Positions 25,904 through 36,217 of a stretch of 64,000 nt of DNA are shown here, piece after piece. Every line of letters starts with the position of its first letter. Position 1 is the first letter of the stretch. Source of the DNA: Geodermatophilus sp. DSM 44513. GTDB taxonomy: Bacteria > Actinomycetota > Actinomycetes > Mycobacteriales > Geodermatophilaceae. The notes beneath the pieces were generated by a model that saw nothing but the letters and a program-made list of their open reading frames with translations, was not told the DNA's origin and ran no database searches. Both the position numbers and the translations under genes were made by a program. Where the stretch lies: NCBI RefSeq assembly GCF_032460525.1, contig NZ_CP135963.1, positions 4,526,001-4,590,000 on the forward strand. The letters are read 5' to 3'.

Positions 25904-27412
25904 GTGAGGGAGCGGTACGTGCTGGCGGTGGACCAGGGGACCACCTCCACCCGGTCGATCGTGTTCGACCGCGCCGGCCGGCTGGTCGCCGTTCGCCAGC
26001 GCGAGCACCGCCAGCACTTCCCCCGGCCGGGCTGGGTGGAGCACGACCCGGAGGAGATCTGGGCGAACACCCAGCTCACCGCCGCCCAGGCGCTGCGCGA
26101 CGTCGCCGCAGCGCCGGGGCAGGTGGTGGCGCTGGGCATCGCCAACCAGCGGGAGACGACGGTGGTCTGGGAGCGGGCCACCGGCCGGCCGCTGGTCAAC
26201 GCGCTCGTCTGGCAGGACACCCGCACCGGGCCGCTGGTGGAGCAGCTGGCCGGGCGACCGGAGGCCGCGCTGGTCCGCGAGCGCACCGGGCTGGAGCTGG
26301 CCGGCTACTTCGCCGGACCGCGGCTGTGCTGGGTGCTCGACGCCGTCCCCGGCGCGCGGGCGCGGGCCGAGCGCGGCGAGCTGCTGTTCGGCACGATGGA
26401 GAGCTGGCTGGTCTGGAACCTCACCGGCGGCACCGACGGCGGGGTGCACGTCACCGACGTGACCAACGCCAGCCGCACCCTGCTCATGGACGTGCGCACC
26501 TGCGCCTGGGACCGTGACCTGCTCGACTTCTTCGGCGTCCCGGCCGCCATGCTCCCGGAGATCCGTCCGTCGGTCGGCGTGCTCGGGACGGCGCGTGCCC
26601 TGCCGGTGCCCCTGCCCATCGGCGGTGCCCTCGGTGACCAGCAGGCGGCGCTGTTCGGGCAGACCTGCTTCGCCCCCGGCGAGGCCAAGTGCACCTACGG
26701 CACCGGCAGCTTCCTGCTGCAGAACACCGGCACCGACCTGGTCCGCTCGCGGCACGGGCTGATCAGCACGGTGGCCTACCAGCTGGCGGGGGAGCCGGTG
26801 CACTACGCGCTGGAGGGCTCCATCGCCGTCACCGGGGCCCTGGTGCAGTGGCTGCGGGACAGCCTGGGGCTGATCGGCTCGGCGGCGGAGGTGGAGACCC
26901 TCGCCCGCACGGTCACCGACAACGGCGGCTGCTACGTCGTCCCGGCGTTCTCCGGGCTGCTCGCGCCGCACTGGGCGGGCCGGGCCCGCGGCCTGGTCGC
27001 CGGCCTGACGTCCTACGTGACCAAGGGGCACCTGGCCCGCGCGGCACTGGAGGCGACCGGCTGGCAGACCCGCGACGTCGTCCGGGCCATGGACGCCGAC
27101 TCCGGGCTGCCCATGACGGCGCTCCGGGTGGACGGCGGGATGACCACCAACAACCTGCTCATGCAGTTCCTCGCCGACGTCCTCGGCACCCCGGTGGTGC
27201 GCCCCATGGTGGGGGAGACGGTGTCCCTGGGCGCGGCCTACGCGGCCGGGCTGGCGGTCGGGGTGTGGTCGGACACCGGGGCGCTGCGGCGCAACTGGCA
27301 CCGGTCGGCGCAGTGGTCGCCCGACCCGGCGCGGGTGGCGGCCCTCGACGCGGCCTACCCGGAGTGGGAGCGAGCCGTGCGGCTGAGCATCGCGTGGGGC
27401 GAGCGGCCCTGA
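25904..27412 (+). CDS. glpK: Glycerol kinase, first copy
   Basis: Phosphorylates glycerol with ATP. A 502-aa FGGY kinase with [13 protein letters not shown] at the N-terminus, [41 protein letters not shown], and the ATP-site YGTGSFLL. It starts with GTG 13 bp after the IclR gene and forms an operon with it. A second glycerol kinase with the same motifs lies 930 bp downstream. Sequence between the two is similar but not near-identical, so this is an old paralogue rather than a recent duplication. Confidence 0.94.
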   Translation: MRERYVLAVDQGTTSTRSIVFDRAGRLVAVRQREHRQHFPRPGWVEHDPEEIWANTQLTAAQALRDVAAAPGQVVALGIANQRETTVVWERATGRPLVNALVWQDTRTGPLVEQLAGRPEAALVRERTGLELAGYFAGPRLCWVLDAVPGARARAERGELLFGTMESWLVWNLTGGTDGGVHVTDVTNASRTLLMDVRTCAWDRDLLDFFGVPAAMLPEIRPSVGVLGTARALPVPLPIGGALGDQQAALFGQTCFAPGEAKCTYGTGSFLLQNTGTDLVRSRHGLISTVAYQLAGEPVHYALEGSIAVTGALVQWLRDSLGLIGSAAEVETLARTVTDNGGCYVVPAFSGLLAPHWAGRARGLVAGLTSYVTKGHLARAALEATGWQTRDVVRAMDADSGLPMTALRVDGGMTTNNLLMQFLADVLGTPVVRPMVGETVSLGAAYAAGLAVGVWSDTGALRRNWHRSAQWSPDPARVAALDAAYPEWERAVRLSIAWGERP

Positions 27413-27425
27413 TCGCCGGCGAGTT

Positions 27426-27442
27426 GTCCGACATCGTCGTAC
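27426..27442. promoter_or_regulatory. Glycerol-regulon operator candidate, site 2
   Basis: GTCCGACATCGTCGTAC, palindromic in outline (GT-CGAC-GTCG-AC) and 15 of 17 identical to the reverse complement of site 1. It lies upstream of a promoter-like pair TTGTCC (27451) - 18 nt - TAGCGT (27475) that should drive the aquaglyceroporin-glpK operon. Confidence 0.65.
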
Positions 27443-27558
27443 AGCAGCCATTGTCCCCCGGTCACCTGTGTGAATAGCGTCACCGCTCCAGTCGGCTCCC
27501 GGCCGTCCCCCGGCCCCGGACCGCACCCCCGCACCACCGGCGACGAGGAGCAGCGCGC

Positions 27559-28290
27559 ATGGAAGAGATCGGTCTGTGGACCGTGTTCGGCAGCGAGGTG
27601 GTCGGGACGGGGGTCCTGCTGCTCCTCGGCATCGGTGTGGTGGCCAACGTCGTCCTCCCCCAGACCCTGGGCAACGGCGGTGGCTGGCTGCTGATCACCA
27701 TCGGCTGGGGGTTCGCGGTCTTCGCCGGCGTCTTCGCCGGGGCCAGCTCGGGGGCGCACATCAACCCGGCCGTGACGGTCGGGCTGTGGGCCAGCGGCAC
27801 CGACCAGTACGCGCCGGGCGTGCCGATCACGCTCACCAGCACGCTGGTGTACCTCGCGGGGCAGCTGGTGGGCGCCTTCCTCGGCGCCGTCCTGGCGTGG
27901 CTCACCTACCGCAGCCACTACGCCGCGGCCACCGAGCCGGTGCTGGGCACGTTCGCCACCGGGCCGGCCATCCGGAACACCCCGAACAACGTGCTCGCCG
28001 AGTTCGTCGGCACCTTCGTGCTGGTCTACATCATCCTGCGGTTCGGCGACACGCCCAGCCAGCTCGGCCCGCTGGCGGTCGCGCTGCTGGTCGTCGGCAT
28101 CGGCGCCTCGCTCGGCGGACCGACCGGCTACGCCATCAACCCGGCCCGCGACCTGGGCCCGCGGATCGCCCACGCGGTGCTCCCCATCCGCAACAAGGGC
28201 GGCAGCGACTGGGGCTACTCGTGGGTGCCGATCGTCGGCCCGCTGCTCGGCGGGATCGTGGCCGGCCTGTTCTCCCGCGTGCCGATCTGA
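27559..28290 (+). CDS. glpF: MIP-family aquaglyceroporin (glycerol facilitator)
   Basis: A 243-aa channel with six helices that lets glycerol enter the cell. Both NPA boxes are present ([10 protein letters not shown] and AINPARDLG). An aspartate directly follows the second NPA arginine, which is typical of glycerol facilitators rather than strict water channels. It is followed by the second glycerol kinase 53 bp downstream. It has its own promoter with operator site 2 upstream. Together the genes bring in glycerol, phosphorylate it and feed GlpD. Confidence 0.93.
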   Translation: MEEIGLWTVFGSEVVGTGVLLLLGIGVVANVVLPQTLGNGGGWLLITIGWGFAVFAGVFAGASSGAHINPAVTVGLWASGTDQYAPGVPITLTSTLVYLAGQLVGAFLGAVLAWLTYRSHYAAATEPVLGTFATGPAIRNTPNNVLAEFVGTFVLVYIILRFGDTPSQLGPLAVALLVVGIGASLGGPTGYAINPARDLGPRIAHAVLPIRNKGGSDWGYSWVPIVGPLLGGIVAGLFSRVPI

Positions 28291-28343
28291 CCCACTCCCC
28301 GACCCGTCCGACCCCCGCACCGACCGATCGAGAGGAACCCCCC

Positions 28344-29861
28344 GTGAGCCAGTACGTGGCCGCCATCGACCAGGGCACCACCAGCACCCGCTGCATGATC
28401 TTCGACCACGACGGCGCCGTGGTCTCGGTCGGGCAGAAGGAGCACCGGCAGATCTTCCCGCGCGCCGGGTGGGTCGAGCACGACGCGAACGAGATCTGGG
28501 GCAACACCCGCGAGGTGGTCGGCCAGGCCCTCGCCCGGGGCAACGTCGGCACCGGCGACATCGTCGCGGTCGGCATCACCAACCAGCGCGAGACCACCGT
28601 GGTGTGGGACCGGGCCACCGGCGAGCCGGTGTACAACGCGATCGTCTGGCAGGACACCCGCACCCAGGGGATCGTCGAGCAGCTCGGCGCCCTCGGCGGC
28701 GGCGCCGACCGGTACAAGGACAAGGTCGGCCTGCCGCTGGCCACCTACTTCGCCGGGCCCAAGGTGCGCTGGATCCTCGACAACGTCGACGGCGCCCGGG
28801 AGCGGGCCGAGCGCGGCGAGCTGCTCATGGGCACCATCGACTCCTGGCTGATCTGGAACATGACCGGCGGGGCCGACGGCGGGCTGCACCTCACCGACGT
28901 CTCCAACGCCTCCCGCACGATGCTCATGGACTACCGGTCGCTGTCCTGGGACGCCGGCATCGCCGAGGAGATGGGCATCCCGACGTCCATGCTCCCGGAG
29001 ATCCGGTCGAACTCCGAGGAGTACGGCCAGGGCCGCAAGGCCGGCTTCCTCGCCGGGGTGCCGATCGCCGGGTCCCTCGGCGACCAGCAGGCGGCCACCT
29101 TCGGCCAGGTCTGCTTCACCAAGGGCATGGCCAAGAACACCTACGGCACCGGCAACTTCATGCTGCTCAACACCGGCGAGGAGGCCGTCCCCTCGCAGAA
29201 CGGCCTGCTCACCACGCTGTGCTACCAGCTCGGCGACGGCAAGCCCGTGTACGCCCTGGAGGGCTCGATCGCGGTCACGGGGTCGCTGGTGCAGTGGGTG
29301 CGGGACAACCTGGGGATGATCTCCAGCGCGCCGGAGATCGAGGACGTCGCCCGCACCGTGGAGGACAACGGCGGCGCCTACTTCGTGCCCGCCTTCTCCG
29401 GGTTGTTCGCCCCGCACTGGCGCTCCGACGCCCGCGGCGCGATCGTCGGGCTCACCCGGTACGTCACCAAGGGCCACCTGGCCCGGGCGGTGCTGGAGGC
29501 GACGGCGTACCAGACCCGCGAGGTGCTGGACGCGATGAACGCCGACTCCGGGGTGGACCTCACCGAGCTGCGGGTGGACGGCGGGATGGTCGGCAACGAG
29601 CTGCTCATGCAGTTCCAGGCCGACCTGCTCGACGTCCCGGTGATCCGGCCGAAGATCGCCGAGACCACGGCGCTGGGGGCCGCCTACGCCGCGGGGCTCG
29701 CCGTCGGCTTCTGGTCCGACCTCGACGAGCTGACCGCCAAGTGGGCCGAGGACAAGCGGTGGGACCCGCAGATGCCGGCCGAGGAGCGCGAGCGCAGCTA
29801 CCGCAACTGGCAGAAGGCGGTCACCAAGAGCCTCGACTGGGTGGACGAGGACGTGAGCTGA
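28344..29861 (+). CDS. glpK: Glycerol kinase, second copy
   Basis: A 505-aa FGGY kinase with [47 protein letters not shown] and [16 protein letters not shown] 28344 has GAGAGGAA upstream. It has the same signature set as the copy at 25904-27412, and the C-terminal half is the most alike ([19 protein letters not shown] against [19 protein letters not shown]). Its position after glpF is the standard glpFK arrangement, so this is probably the main glycerol kinase. Confidence 0.95.
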   Translation: MSQYVAAIDQGTTSTRCMIFDHDGAVVSVGQKEHRQIFPRAGWVEHDANEIWGNTREVVGQALARGNVGTGDIVAVGITNQRETTVVWDRATGEPVYNAIVWQDTRTQGIVEQLGALGGGADRYKDKVGLPLATYFAGPKVRWILDNVDGARERAERGELLMGTIDSWLIWNMTGGADGGLHLTDVSNASRTMLMDYRSLSWDAGIAEEMGIPTSMLPEIRSNSEEYGQGRKAGFLAGVPIAGSLGDQQAATFGQVCFTKGMAKNTYGTGNFMLLNTGEEAVPSQNGLLTTLCYQLGDGKPVYALEGSIAVTGSLVQWVRDNLGMISSAPEIEDVARTVEDNGGAYFVPAFSGLFAPHWRSDARGAIVGLTRYVTKGHLARAVLEATAYQTREVLDAMNADSGVDLTELRVDGGMVGNELLMQFQADLLDVPVIRPKIAETTALGAAYAAGLAVGFWSDLDELTAKWAEDKRWDPQMPAEERERSYRNWQKAVTKSLDWVDEDVS

Positions 29862-29916
29862 GCCGACCACCGCACCGCCCGACCCGGTCCGCGACACCAC
29901 TCCAGGGGGACACGTC

Positions 29917-31548
29917 ATGACAGCCGCTCGACCGAGGACCACGCCCACCAGGACCGCCCGGACACGGGGCACCGGTCGCCTCCTGCTCACCGTGGCCCTG
30001 GCCGCGGGGCTGTCCGGTGCGGTCCTGGCACCCGCCGCCGCGCACGACCCGGGACCGGCCGCACCCGACGCGGCCGGTCCCGTCCCGGACGTCACCGGCC
30101 CGTTGCCGGTGACGACGGACTCCCACCCCTTCGGCGCCGCCGACCGGACGCAGGTCCCGCAGGACCTGGCGGCGTCGGGCTACCTGGAGGAGGAGTTCCT
30201 GGCCAGCGGCACCTCCAACGTCTACAGCTGGCCGGCCGACGCACCGGCGGTCGTGCGCACCCCCGACGCCCCCTACACCACGCGGGTGCTGGTCCGGCGT
30301 CCCGCCGACGGTGCGGACTTCAGCGGCAACGTCGTCGTGGAGATGCTCAACCCCTCCAACCTCTTCGACCTGAACATCGGCTGGGCGATGGCCCACCGCC
30401 AGATCCTGGAGAACGGCGACGCGTGGGTCGGGATCACCGCGAAGCCCGTCGCGGTCGAGGCGCTGAGGACCTTCGACCCCCAGCGCTACGGTCCGCTGTC
30501 CTTCGCCAACCCCCTCCCGGTCGAGGACCCGGCGAACTGCTCGACGGTGGACGCGGACGCCGACCCGGCCACGCCGCCGACACCGCTGCCGGCGGACACC
30601 ACCCAGGCCACCGAGAACGGCCTGATCTGGGACGTCTACACCCAGGTCGGCAACTGGCTGCGCGGGGACGGCGCGACCAACCCGCTCACCTACGGGGGGT
30701 CGCGGACCCGGGTGGAGCACGCGTACGGCTTCGGCTACTCCCAGACCGGCGGCTACCTCGTCAACTACGCCAAGGCGGTGCACCCCCTCGTCGTCGCCGA
30801 GCAGGGGCGGCCCACCTACGACGGCTACCTCATCGGCGTGGCCGGCGGCGGTTTCGCCGGCGCCTACCCGATGAACCAGTGCGAGGCCGCCCCGCCGGTC
30901 GACGACCCCCGTCGGGACCTCTACGGGATCGGGGTGCCGGTCATCCAGCTGATGTCGCAGTCGGACTACCTGCGCGGCATCGGCTCCCGGCGTCCGGACA
31001 GCGACGTGGCCCCGGACCAGTTCCGGCACTACGAGATGGCCGGCGCCGGGCACGCCACACCGGACGAGCTGGACTTCTCCGCGGCGGCGGAGGACATCGT
31101 GCAGGCCGGCCGGACGGTGCCACCGGCGGCCTGCGACCAGGGGCCGCGCAGCCGCTTCCCCAGCTCGATCTTCTTCGACGCCGCGCTGCGCAACCTCGAC
31201 GTCTGGGTCCGTGACGGCGTCGCCCCGCCGCGGGCCGACCCGATCGTCGTCCGGTACGGCGAGCCGGTCCTCGACCGGTTCGGCAACGTGCAGGGCGGCC
31301 TGCGCTCGCCGTACCTCGACGTGCCGCGCAGCACCTGGTACGGCACGGCCACCGGCGCCTCGTTCTGCTACATCGCCGGCTACGAGGTGCCCTTCGACGA
31401 GGCGACGCTGGCGGAGCTGTACCCGTCGCCACAGGACTACGTGCAGCAGGTCCGGGACGACGTCCGGGCGTTGGTGGACGCCCGCTTCCTGACGCCCTCC
31501 GACGGCCGGCGGCTCGTCGAGGAGGCGGAGGCGGTCGCCGGCGGGTAG
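29917..31548 (+). CDS. Secreted alpha/beta hydrolase-domain protein
   Basis: A 543-aa exported protein. A signal peptide is visible (basic start, then LLLTVALAAGLSGAVLAPAAAH, cleavage near residue 42). The rest is an alpha/beta hydrolase domain of the large uncharacterised type, with GYSQTGG as the nucleophile elbow (about 277) and a late His in GAGHATPDEL. Substrate is unknown; esterase or lipase-like activity is likely. It has its own ribosome site and ends at a strong bidirectional terminator. Confidence 0.83.
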   Translation: MTAARPRTTPTRTARTRGTGRLLLTVALAAGLSGAVLAPAAAHDPGPAAPDAAGPVPDVTGPLPVTTDSHPFGAADRTQVPQDLAASGYLEEEFLASGTSNVYSWPADAPAVVRTPDAPYTTRVLVRRPADGADFSGNVVVEMLNPSNLFDLNIGWAMAHRQILENGDAWVGITAKPVAVEALRTFDPQRYGPLSFANPLPVEDPANCSTVDADADPATPPTPLPADTTQATENGLIWDVYTQVGNWLRGDGATNPLTYGGSRTRVEHAYGFGYSQTGGYLVNYAKAVHPLVVAEQGRPTYDGYLIGVAGGGFAGAYPMNQCEAAPPVDDPRRDLYGIGVPVIQLMSQSDYLRGIGSRRPDSDVAPDQFRHYEMAGAGHATPDELDFSAAAEDIVQAGRTVPPAACDQGPRSRFPSSIFFDAALRNLDVWVRDGVAPPRADPIVVRYGEPVLDRFGNVQGGLRSPYLDVPRSTWYGTATGASFCYIAGYEVPFDEATLAELYPSPQDYVQQVRDDVRALVDARFLTPSDGRRLVEEAEAVAGG

Positions 31549-31558
31549 CCGCCCCCTC

Positions 31559-31596
31559 GGCTGACCCTCTCCGCCCGAGGGTGGAGGGGGTCAGCC
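31559..31596. terminator. Bidirectional hairpin terminator
   Basis: GGCTGACCCTCTCCGCC and its near-complement GGTGGAGGGGGTCAGCC flank a 4-nt loop between the convergent hydrolase and phosphoglucomutase genes. The minus-strand gene's stop is inside the right arm. Confidence 0.75.
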
Positions 31597-33225
31597 GCCG
31601 AGCGCCGCGGTGACCACCGCCTGGGCCTCCTCCTGCACCCGGGCCAGGTGGTCGGCGCCGCGGAAGGACTCCGCGTAGACCTTGTAGACGTCCTCGGTGC
31701 CCGAGGGACGGGCGGCGAACCAGGCGTTCTCCGTGGTCACCTTGAGCCCGCCGATCGGAGCGTCGTTGCCGGGCGCGCGGGTGAGCCTGGCGGTGATCGG
31801 CTCGCCGGCCAGCTCGGTGGCGGTGACCGCCTCGGGGGTCAGCCGCCCCAGTGCCGCCTTCTGCTCCCGGGTGGCCGGCGCGTCGGTGCGGGCGTACGTC
31901 GACTCCCCGTACCGGGCGGTCAGGTCGGCGTGCAGCTGCGAGGGGGACCGTCCCGTCACGGCCTGGATCTCGCTGGCCAGCAGGGCCAGCAGGATGCCGT
32001 CCTTGTCCGTCGTCCACACGCTGCCGTCGCGGCGCAGGAACGAGGCCCCGGCGGACTCCTCCCCGCCGAAACCGACCGACCCGTCGAGCAGGCCGGGCAC
32101 GAACCACTTGAAGCCGACCGGCACCTCGACCAGCCGCCGGCCGAGCCCGCCGACGACGCGGTCGATGAGGGACGACGACACCAGGGTCTTGCCCACGGCG
32201 ACGTCGGCACCCCACTGCGGGCGGTGCGCGAACAGGTGGGCGATCGCGACGGCGAGGAAGTGGTTGGGGTTCATCAGCCCGCCGTCGGGGGTGACGATGC
32301 CGTGCCGGTCGGCGTCGGCGTCGTTGCCGGTGGCGATCCCGTACTGGTCCTTGGCGCCGATCAGCGAGGCCATGGCGCTCGGCGAGGAGCAGTCCATCCG
32401 GATCTTGCCGTCCCAGTCCAGCGTCATGAACCGCCAGGTGGGGTCCACCAGCGGGTTGACCACGGTGAGGTCCAGGCGGTGCCGCTCGGCGATGACCGCC
32501 CAGTAGTCGACGCTGGCGCCGCCCAGCGGGTCGGCGCCGATGCGCACCCCGGCGTCGCGGACGGCGTCCAGGTCGAGCACCGACGGCAGGTCGTCGACGT
32601 AGTCGCCGAGGAAGTCGTGCGCGGTCGCCGCGGCGCGGGCCCGGGCGAACGGGACCCGCCGGACGCCGTCCAGGCCGCTGCGCAGCAGCTCGTTGGCACG
32701 GGCGGCGATCGCCTTGGTGGCGTCGGTGTCGGCCGGGCCGCCGTTCGGCGGGTTGTACTTGAAGCCGCCGTCGCGGGGCGGGTTGTGCGACGGGGTGACG
32801 ACGATGCCGTCGGCCAGGCCCGTCGTCCTCCCCCGGTTGGCGCGCAGGATCGCGTGGCTGACCGCCGGGGTGGGGGTGTAGCGGTCGGCGGCGTCGACCA
32901 GCACGGTCACGTCGTTGCCGACCAGCACCTCCAGGGCGCTGGCCCAGGCCGGCTCGGACAGCGCGTGGGTGTCCCGGCCGACGAACAGCGGCCCGTCGTA
33001 CCCCTGCGCGGCGCGGTACTCGCAGATGGCCTGCGTGGTGGCCAGGATGTGCGCCTCGTTGAACGCCCGGTCGAACGCCGAGCCGCGGTGCCCCGAGGTG
33101 CCGAAGGCGACCTGCTGGGCGGGCTCGGCCGGGTCCGGCTCGAGCGTGTGGTACGCGGTGACCAGCGAGGCGACGTCGACCAGGTCGCTGGGCTGGGCGG
33201 GCTGTCCGGCGCGGGGGTCGGTCAT
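31591..33225 (-). CDS. pgm: Phosphoglucomutase, alpha-D-glucose-phosphate specific
   Basis: Interconverts glucose 1-phosphate and glucose 6-phosphate. The 544-aa length matches E. coli Pgm. Motifs: [12 protein letters not shown], the phosphoserine loop [13 protein letters not shown], metal-binding [10 protein letters not shown], sugar-binding [10 protein letters not shown], and phosphate-binding [13 protein letters not shown] 33225 is preferred over an upstream GTG at 33249. It links central carbon to glycogen and to the trehalose pathway at the other end of the window. Confidence 0.95.
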   Translation of the reverse strand: MTDPRAGQPAQPSDLVDVASLVTAYHTLEPDPAEPAQQVAFGTSGHRGSAFDRAFNEAHILATTQAICEYRAAQGYDGPLFVGRDTHALSEPAWASALEVLVGNDVTVLVDAADRYTPTPAVSHAILRANRGRTTGLADGIVVTPSHNPPRDGGFKYNPPNGGPADTDATKAIAARANELLRSGLDGVRRVPFARARAAATAHDFLGDYVDDLPSVLDLDAVRDAGVRIGADPLGGASVDYWAVIAERHRLDLTVVNPLVDPTWRFMTLDWDGKIRMDCSSPSAMASLIGAKDQYGIATGNDADADRHGIVTPDGGLMNPNHFLAVAIAHLFAHRPQWGADVAVGKTLVSSSLIDRVVGGLGRRLVEVPVGFKWFVPGLLDGSVGFGGEESAGASFLRRDGSVWTTDKDGILLALLASEIQAVTGRSPSQLHADLTARYGESTYARTDAPATREQKAALGRLTPEAVTATELAGEPITARLTRAPGNDAPIGGLKVTTENAWFAARPSGTEDVYKVYAESFRGADHLARVQEEAQAVVTAALGG

Positions 33226-33277
33226 GGGCCGATCCTGGCCCGGCGTCACCCCGGCGCGCGACCCGGGTCAGCCCTGG

Positions 33278-33394
33278 TCAGGCGGAGGAGGCGACAGCGG
33301 CGACCAGCCCGAGGAGCAGGAAGCCGACCCCGATCCAGCCCAGGACGAGGCCCTCGGCCTTCCTGCCCCGTGGAGCGGTGTCCCCGGTGGCCAC
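33278..33394 (-). CDS. Small single-helix membrane protein
   Basis: A 38-aa reading frame (VATGDTAPRGRKAEG then a 20-residue hydrophobic helix). GTG 33394 has GAGGA 5 nt upstream, and the composition is clearly membrane-like with a basic N-terminal side, so translation is credible. Function unknown. It could be co-transcribed with pgm, 52 bp downstream. Confidence 0.5.
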   Translation of the reverse strand: MATGDTAPRGRKAEGLVLGWIGVGFLLLGLVAAVASSA

Positions 33395-33422
33395 GCCGGT
33401 CCTCGACGTCCTGGCGAGGCGT

Positions 33423-33444
33423 CCTCGACCCAGGTGGGTCGAGG
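33423..33444. terminator. Perfect 9-bp hairpin
   Basis: CCTCGACCC and GGGTCGAGG surround a 4-nt loop, upstream of the 38-aa gene on the minus strand. It may be an attenuator or a terminator. The remainder of 33395-33670 shows no gene. Confidence 0.45.
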
Positions 33445-33617
33445 TGTGGCCTGGCGTCGTGCGACGAGCCCCCGTGGGCCATGTGCGGTGCAGGAGGCGG
33501 TGAGCGCGCCGGCTGTCCGTGCGTGTCGAGATCGAGCACCGGCGGCTCGGTCCCGTCTCGTCGACCGAGCTCCCGAGCGGGTCGATCTCCTCTCTGAGCT
33601 GCGGTTTCTGTCGTGCC

Positions 33618-33633
33618 TCGGTCGTGTGTTCGA
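33618..33633. promoter_or_regulatory. Degenerate SOS (LexA) box-like site
   Basis: TCGGTCGTGTGTTCGA keeps the right half GTTCGA and four of six bases of the left half of the mycobacterial SOS box TCGAAC-N4-GTTCGA. It lies 38 bp upstream of the first DUF222-HNH gene. The second such gene has a perfect box. Confidence 0.35.
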
Positions 33634-33670
33634 CTCGTCGATCCGGTGCACGGCGGGAAGGGGCGGGCGC

Positions 33671-34885
33671 GTGTCGGAGCTGCGTTCGGCCCTGGACGAC
33701 CTGGCCGCGGTGGACCTGGTCGGGTTGTCCGATGACGCGCTGCTGGACCTGGTGGGGGAGCTGTCGGTGGCGGCGAACCGGGTGGCCGCGGTGTTGACCT
33801 CGGCGGTGCGGGCGGTCGACCGCCGCGAGGCCCACCGCCGCGACGGGGCGCTGTCGGTGAGGGGCTGGCTGGTGGGGTCGGTCCGGCTGGCGCCGGCGGA
33901 GGCTACCGCGATCGTCACGACCGGGCGGCGGCTGGAGCAGCTGCCCGCGGTCGCGGCCGCGTTCGCCGCCGGGGAGGTCACCGCCACTCACGCCCGGGTG
34001 ATCACCGAGGCCATCACCCCGCGCCGGGTGGCCACGGCCGCCGCGGCCGGGATCGACCTGGCCGAGACCGACCAGATCCTGGCCGAGCTGGCCCGCCGCA
34101 CCACGCCGGGGGACACCGCCCGCGGGGTGGCCCGCTGGGTGGCCGGCGTCGACCCCGACGGCGCGCTGGCCGACGCCGCCGACGTCCGCCGCTCGTTCAG
34201 CATGGCCACCGGCCTGGACGGGCGGGTACACCTGCGCGGCGAACTGGACCCGGTCGGTGGGGAGTACCTGCGCACCGCGTTGGCCGCGCGCATGAACGGC
34301 GACCGCCCGGCCGGGGACGCCCGCGGGCACGCCGAGCGCCAAGGCGACGCGCTGGTCGCCATCGCCCGCGACGCCCTGGACGCCGGGTCGCTGCCGGCCG
34401 TCCGGGGGGAGCGCCCGCACCTGCGGGTGACCATCGACTGGCAGGCCCTGTGCGCCGCCCGCGGCGCCCCCGGCGTGGCCGGCGGCGAGCTGGGCTGGGC
34501 CGGGCCGATCACGCCGGAGACCGCGCGGCGGCTGGCCTGCGACGCCGCCGTCGCCCGGATGATCACCGGCCCCGACGGGCTGCCGCTGGACGTGGGCCGC
34601 GCCCAGCGCACCGCCACCACCGCGATCCGCCGCGCCGTGGAGGTCCGCGACGGGCAGTGCGTGTTCACCGGCTGCGACGCCCTCCCGCAGTGGTGCGACG
34701 TGCACCACCTGGTGCACTGGGCCCACGGCGGCCCCACCAGCTGCGACAACGGGGCGCTGCTGTGCGAACGCCACCACACCGCCGTCCACGAAGGCGGCTT
34801 CACCATCCACCGCGACCCCGGCACCAGCCGCTGGCACACCCACCGCCCCGACGGCACCGAGGTCCTCAGCCGCGCCGGCCCCTGA
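33671..34885 (+). CDS. DUF222-HNH endonuclease domain protein (13E12-like), copy 1
   Basis: A 404-aa protein of the actinobacterial DUF222/13E12 family. The N-terminal helical DUF222 region (about 1-280) is followed by an HNH domain (about 310-375): CVFTGCD, CDVHHLVHWAHGGPTS, NGALLCERHHTAVHEGG, with the metal-binding histidines intact. GTG 33671 fits the natural start of the family (SELRSALDDLA). Such genes are multicopy in actinobacteria and may be selfish or damage-inducible nucleases; no target is known. A second copy is at 52225-53430. Confidence 0.87.
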   Translation: MSELRSALDDLAAVDLVGLSDDALLDLVGELSVAANRVAAVLTSAVRAVDRREAHRRDGALSVRGWLVGSVRLAPAEATAIVTTGRRLEQLPAVAAAFAAGEVTATHARVITEAITPRRVATAAAAGIDLAETDQILAELARRTTPGDTARGVARWVAGVDPDGALADAADVRRSFSMATGLDGRVHLRGELDPVGGEYLRTALAARMNGDRPAGDARGHAERQGDALVAIARDALDAGSLPAVRGERPHLRVTIDWQALCAARGAPGVAGGELGWAGPITPETARRLACDAAVARMITGPDGLPLDVGRAQRTATTAIRRAVEVRDGQCVFTGCDALPQWCDVHHLVHWAHGGPTSCDNGALLCERHHTAVHEGGFTIHRDPGTSRWHTHRPDGTEVLSRAGP

Positions 34886-35293
34886 CCCACCGGCGGCCCG
34901 CCGCCGCCCTACGCGCCACCGGCCAGCAGAACAGCGCCCGCCGGTCGGGGACGTGGTTCTCCGGAGCGGCGTGGCTGACGCCGACCTCGCGGGCGGCGCC
35001 GCCGTCTGGACCCGGCGACCCAGCAGGGCACCGGCCCGGCGGCCGCCTGGCGGGCCGGCGCGCTCGCCCTGCCCCTGCGGCTGGACCCGGCGGGGTCCGT
35101 CCGGCTGCTGCGCGACGGGGCCGCCACCGACGCCGTCCTCCATCCCCTGCTCGGCCCGGCGGACTCCCACCCGTGGGCGGCGTCCGCCGCAACCGGCACG
35201 GGCGCAGGTCGCCGCCGCCGCCGAGGCGGCGGGCTCCGGCCGGCTGACCCTGGACACCGACGACCCGGCCGACGTCGCGGTGAGACCGGGAGG
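34886..35293 (+). pseudogene. Decayed, frameshifted gene remnant of unknown family
   Basis: A 408-bp stretch with no intact gene. Protein-like pieces appear in different plus-strand frames: VADADLAGGAAVW near 34970, then GALALPLRLDPAGSVRLLRD and LLGPADSHPWAAS (35010-35190), then AQVAAAAEAAGSGRLTLDTD near 35210-35270. Switching between frames recovers one continuous-looking domain. This suggests a gene broken by at least two indels. I do not recognise the family. Confidence 0.38.
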
Positions 35294-36199
35294 TCAGGAC
35301 GGAGCTGCCGCCTGCTGCAGCCGGCTGCTGAGCACCTGCGCCGCCCACTCCCGCGCCAGCGTCGGGGTGACCCCGAGCTCCGCCCAGGCCGCGCTGCTGT
35401 CGACCGCCATCAGCGGGTTGGGCTCCTCGGGCATCGCCGCGTACCCGCCAGCCACCCCGGCCGCGGCCTCGGGACCGAGCACCGGGCGCAGCAGGTCGGC
35501 GAACTCGTCCGGCGTGATCCGCCGGTAGACGACCTCGCGGCCGAGGCCCGCGCCGACCTCGGCGGCCAGCTGGTCGAAGGAGAGCACCGTCGGCCCGCTC
35601 AGCTGCAGCGCCCGGCCGCGCACGTCCCGGGCCAGCGCCGCCACCGCGGCCGCCGTGACGTCGCGGGCGGTCATCCAGGCGATCGGGTCGCCGGCCGGCC
35701 GCGGGTAGACCAGCTCGCCCCGGGACAGCGGTCCCAGCGCCCACGGGGTCGCGTGGTTCTCCAGGTAGGCGGTCACCCCGAGGACGGCGGCGCCGGTGCC
35801 CAGCAGCCCCTCGGCCAGCGCGGCGGCGCCGAACGGGTCCGGCGCACCGGGCGGCGGCAGCACCGTGCCCAGGTTGACCGCGACCGGCAGCCCCGCGGCG
35901 GTCAGCGCGCCGACCGAGGCGACCACCGAACCGGCGCCGCCGCGCGTGCTCACCGCCAGCGGCACGTGCAGCACCGCGGCGACCGCGCCGGCCTCGCCCG
36001 CCGCGGCGGCCACGGCGTCCGGCGCGGTGAGGTCGGCCTGCACCGCCTCCTCGCCGTCGGCCCGCAGCTGTGCCACCCGGCCGGCACGGCTGGTGGCCAC
36101 CACGGGAACGGCGCCGTGGGCGCGCAGCGCCTCCACCAGACCCGACCCCTGGTCCCCCGAGGTGCCGAAGGCCAGCACCCGTGCCCCGCTGAGTTCCAC
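35294..36199 (-). CDS. NmrA-like NAD(P)-binding protein
   Basis: A 301-aa atypical short-chain-dehydrogenase-like protein with an N-terminal Rossmann turn ([22 protein letters not shown]) and the NmrA/NAD(P)H-binding organisation. No Tyr-x3-Lys catalytic pair is evident, so it may be a redox sensor or a quinone-reductase-like enzyme. GTG 36199 has AAGGAGGGG upstream. It is divergent from an HxlR regulator over about 77 bp, a common arrangement in which the regulator controls the reductase. Confidence 0.82.
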   Translation of the reverse strand: MELSGARVLAFGTSGDQGSGLVEALRAHGAVPVVATSRAGRVAQLRADGEEAVQADLTAPDAVAAAAGEAGAVAAVLHVPLAVSTRGGAGSVVASVGALTAAGLPVAVNLGTVLPPPGAPDPFGAAALAEGLLGTGAAVLGVTAYLENHATPWALGPLSRGELVYPRPAGDPIAWMTARDVTAAAVAALARDVRGRALQLSGPTVLSFDQLAAEVGAGLGREVVYRRITPDEFADLLRPVLGPEAAAGVAGGYAAMPEEPNPLMAVDSSAAWAELGVTPTLAREWAAQVLSSRLQQAAAPS

Positions 36200-36206
36200 G
36201 TGGACC
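36193..36206. promoter_or_regulatory. Near-match parS-like site
   Basis: GTTCCACGTGGACC matches 13 of 14 bases of the repeated palindrome. It spans the start codon of the NmrA-like gene, so a coincidental match with coding sequence is possible. Confidence 0.3.
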
Positions 36207-36217
36207 CCTCCTTGTGT

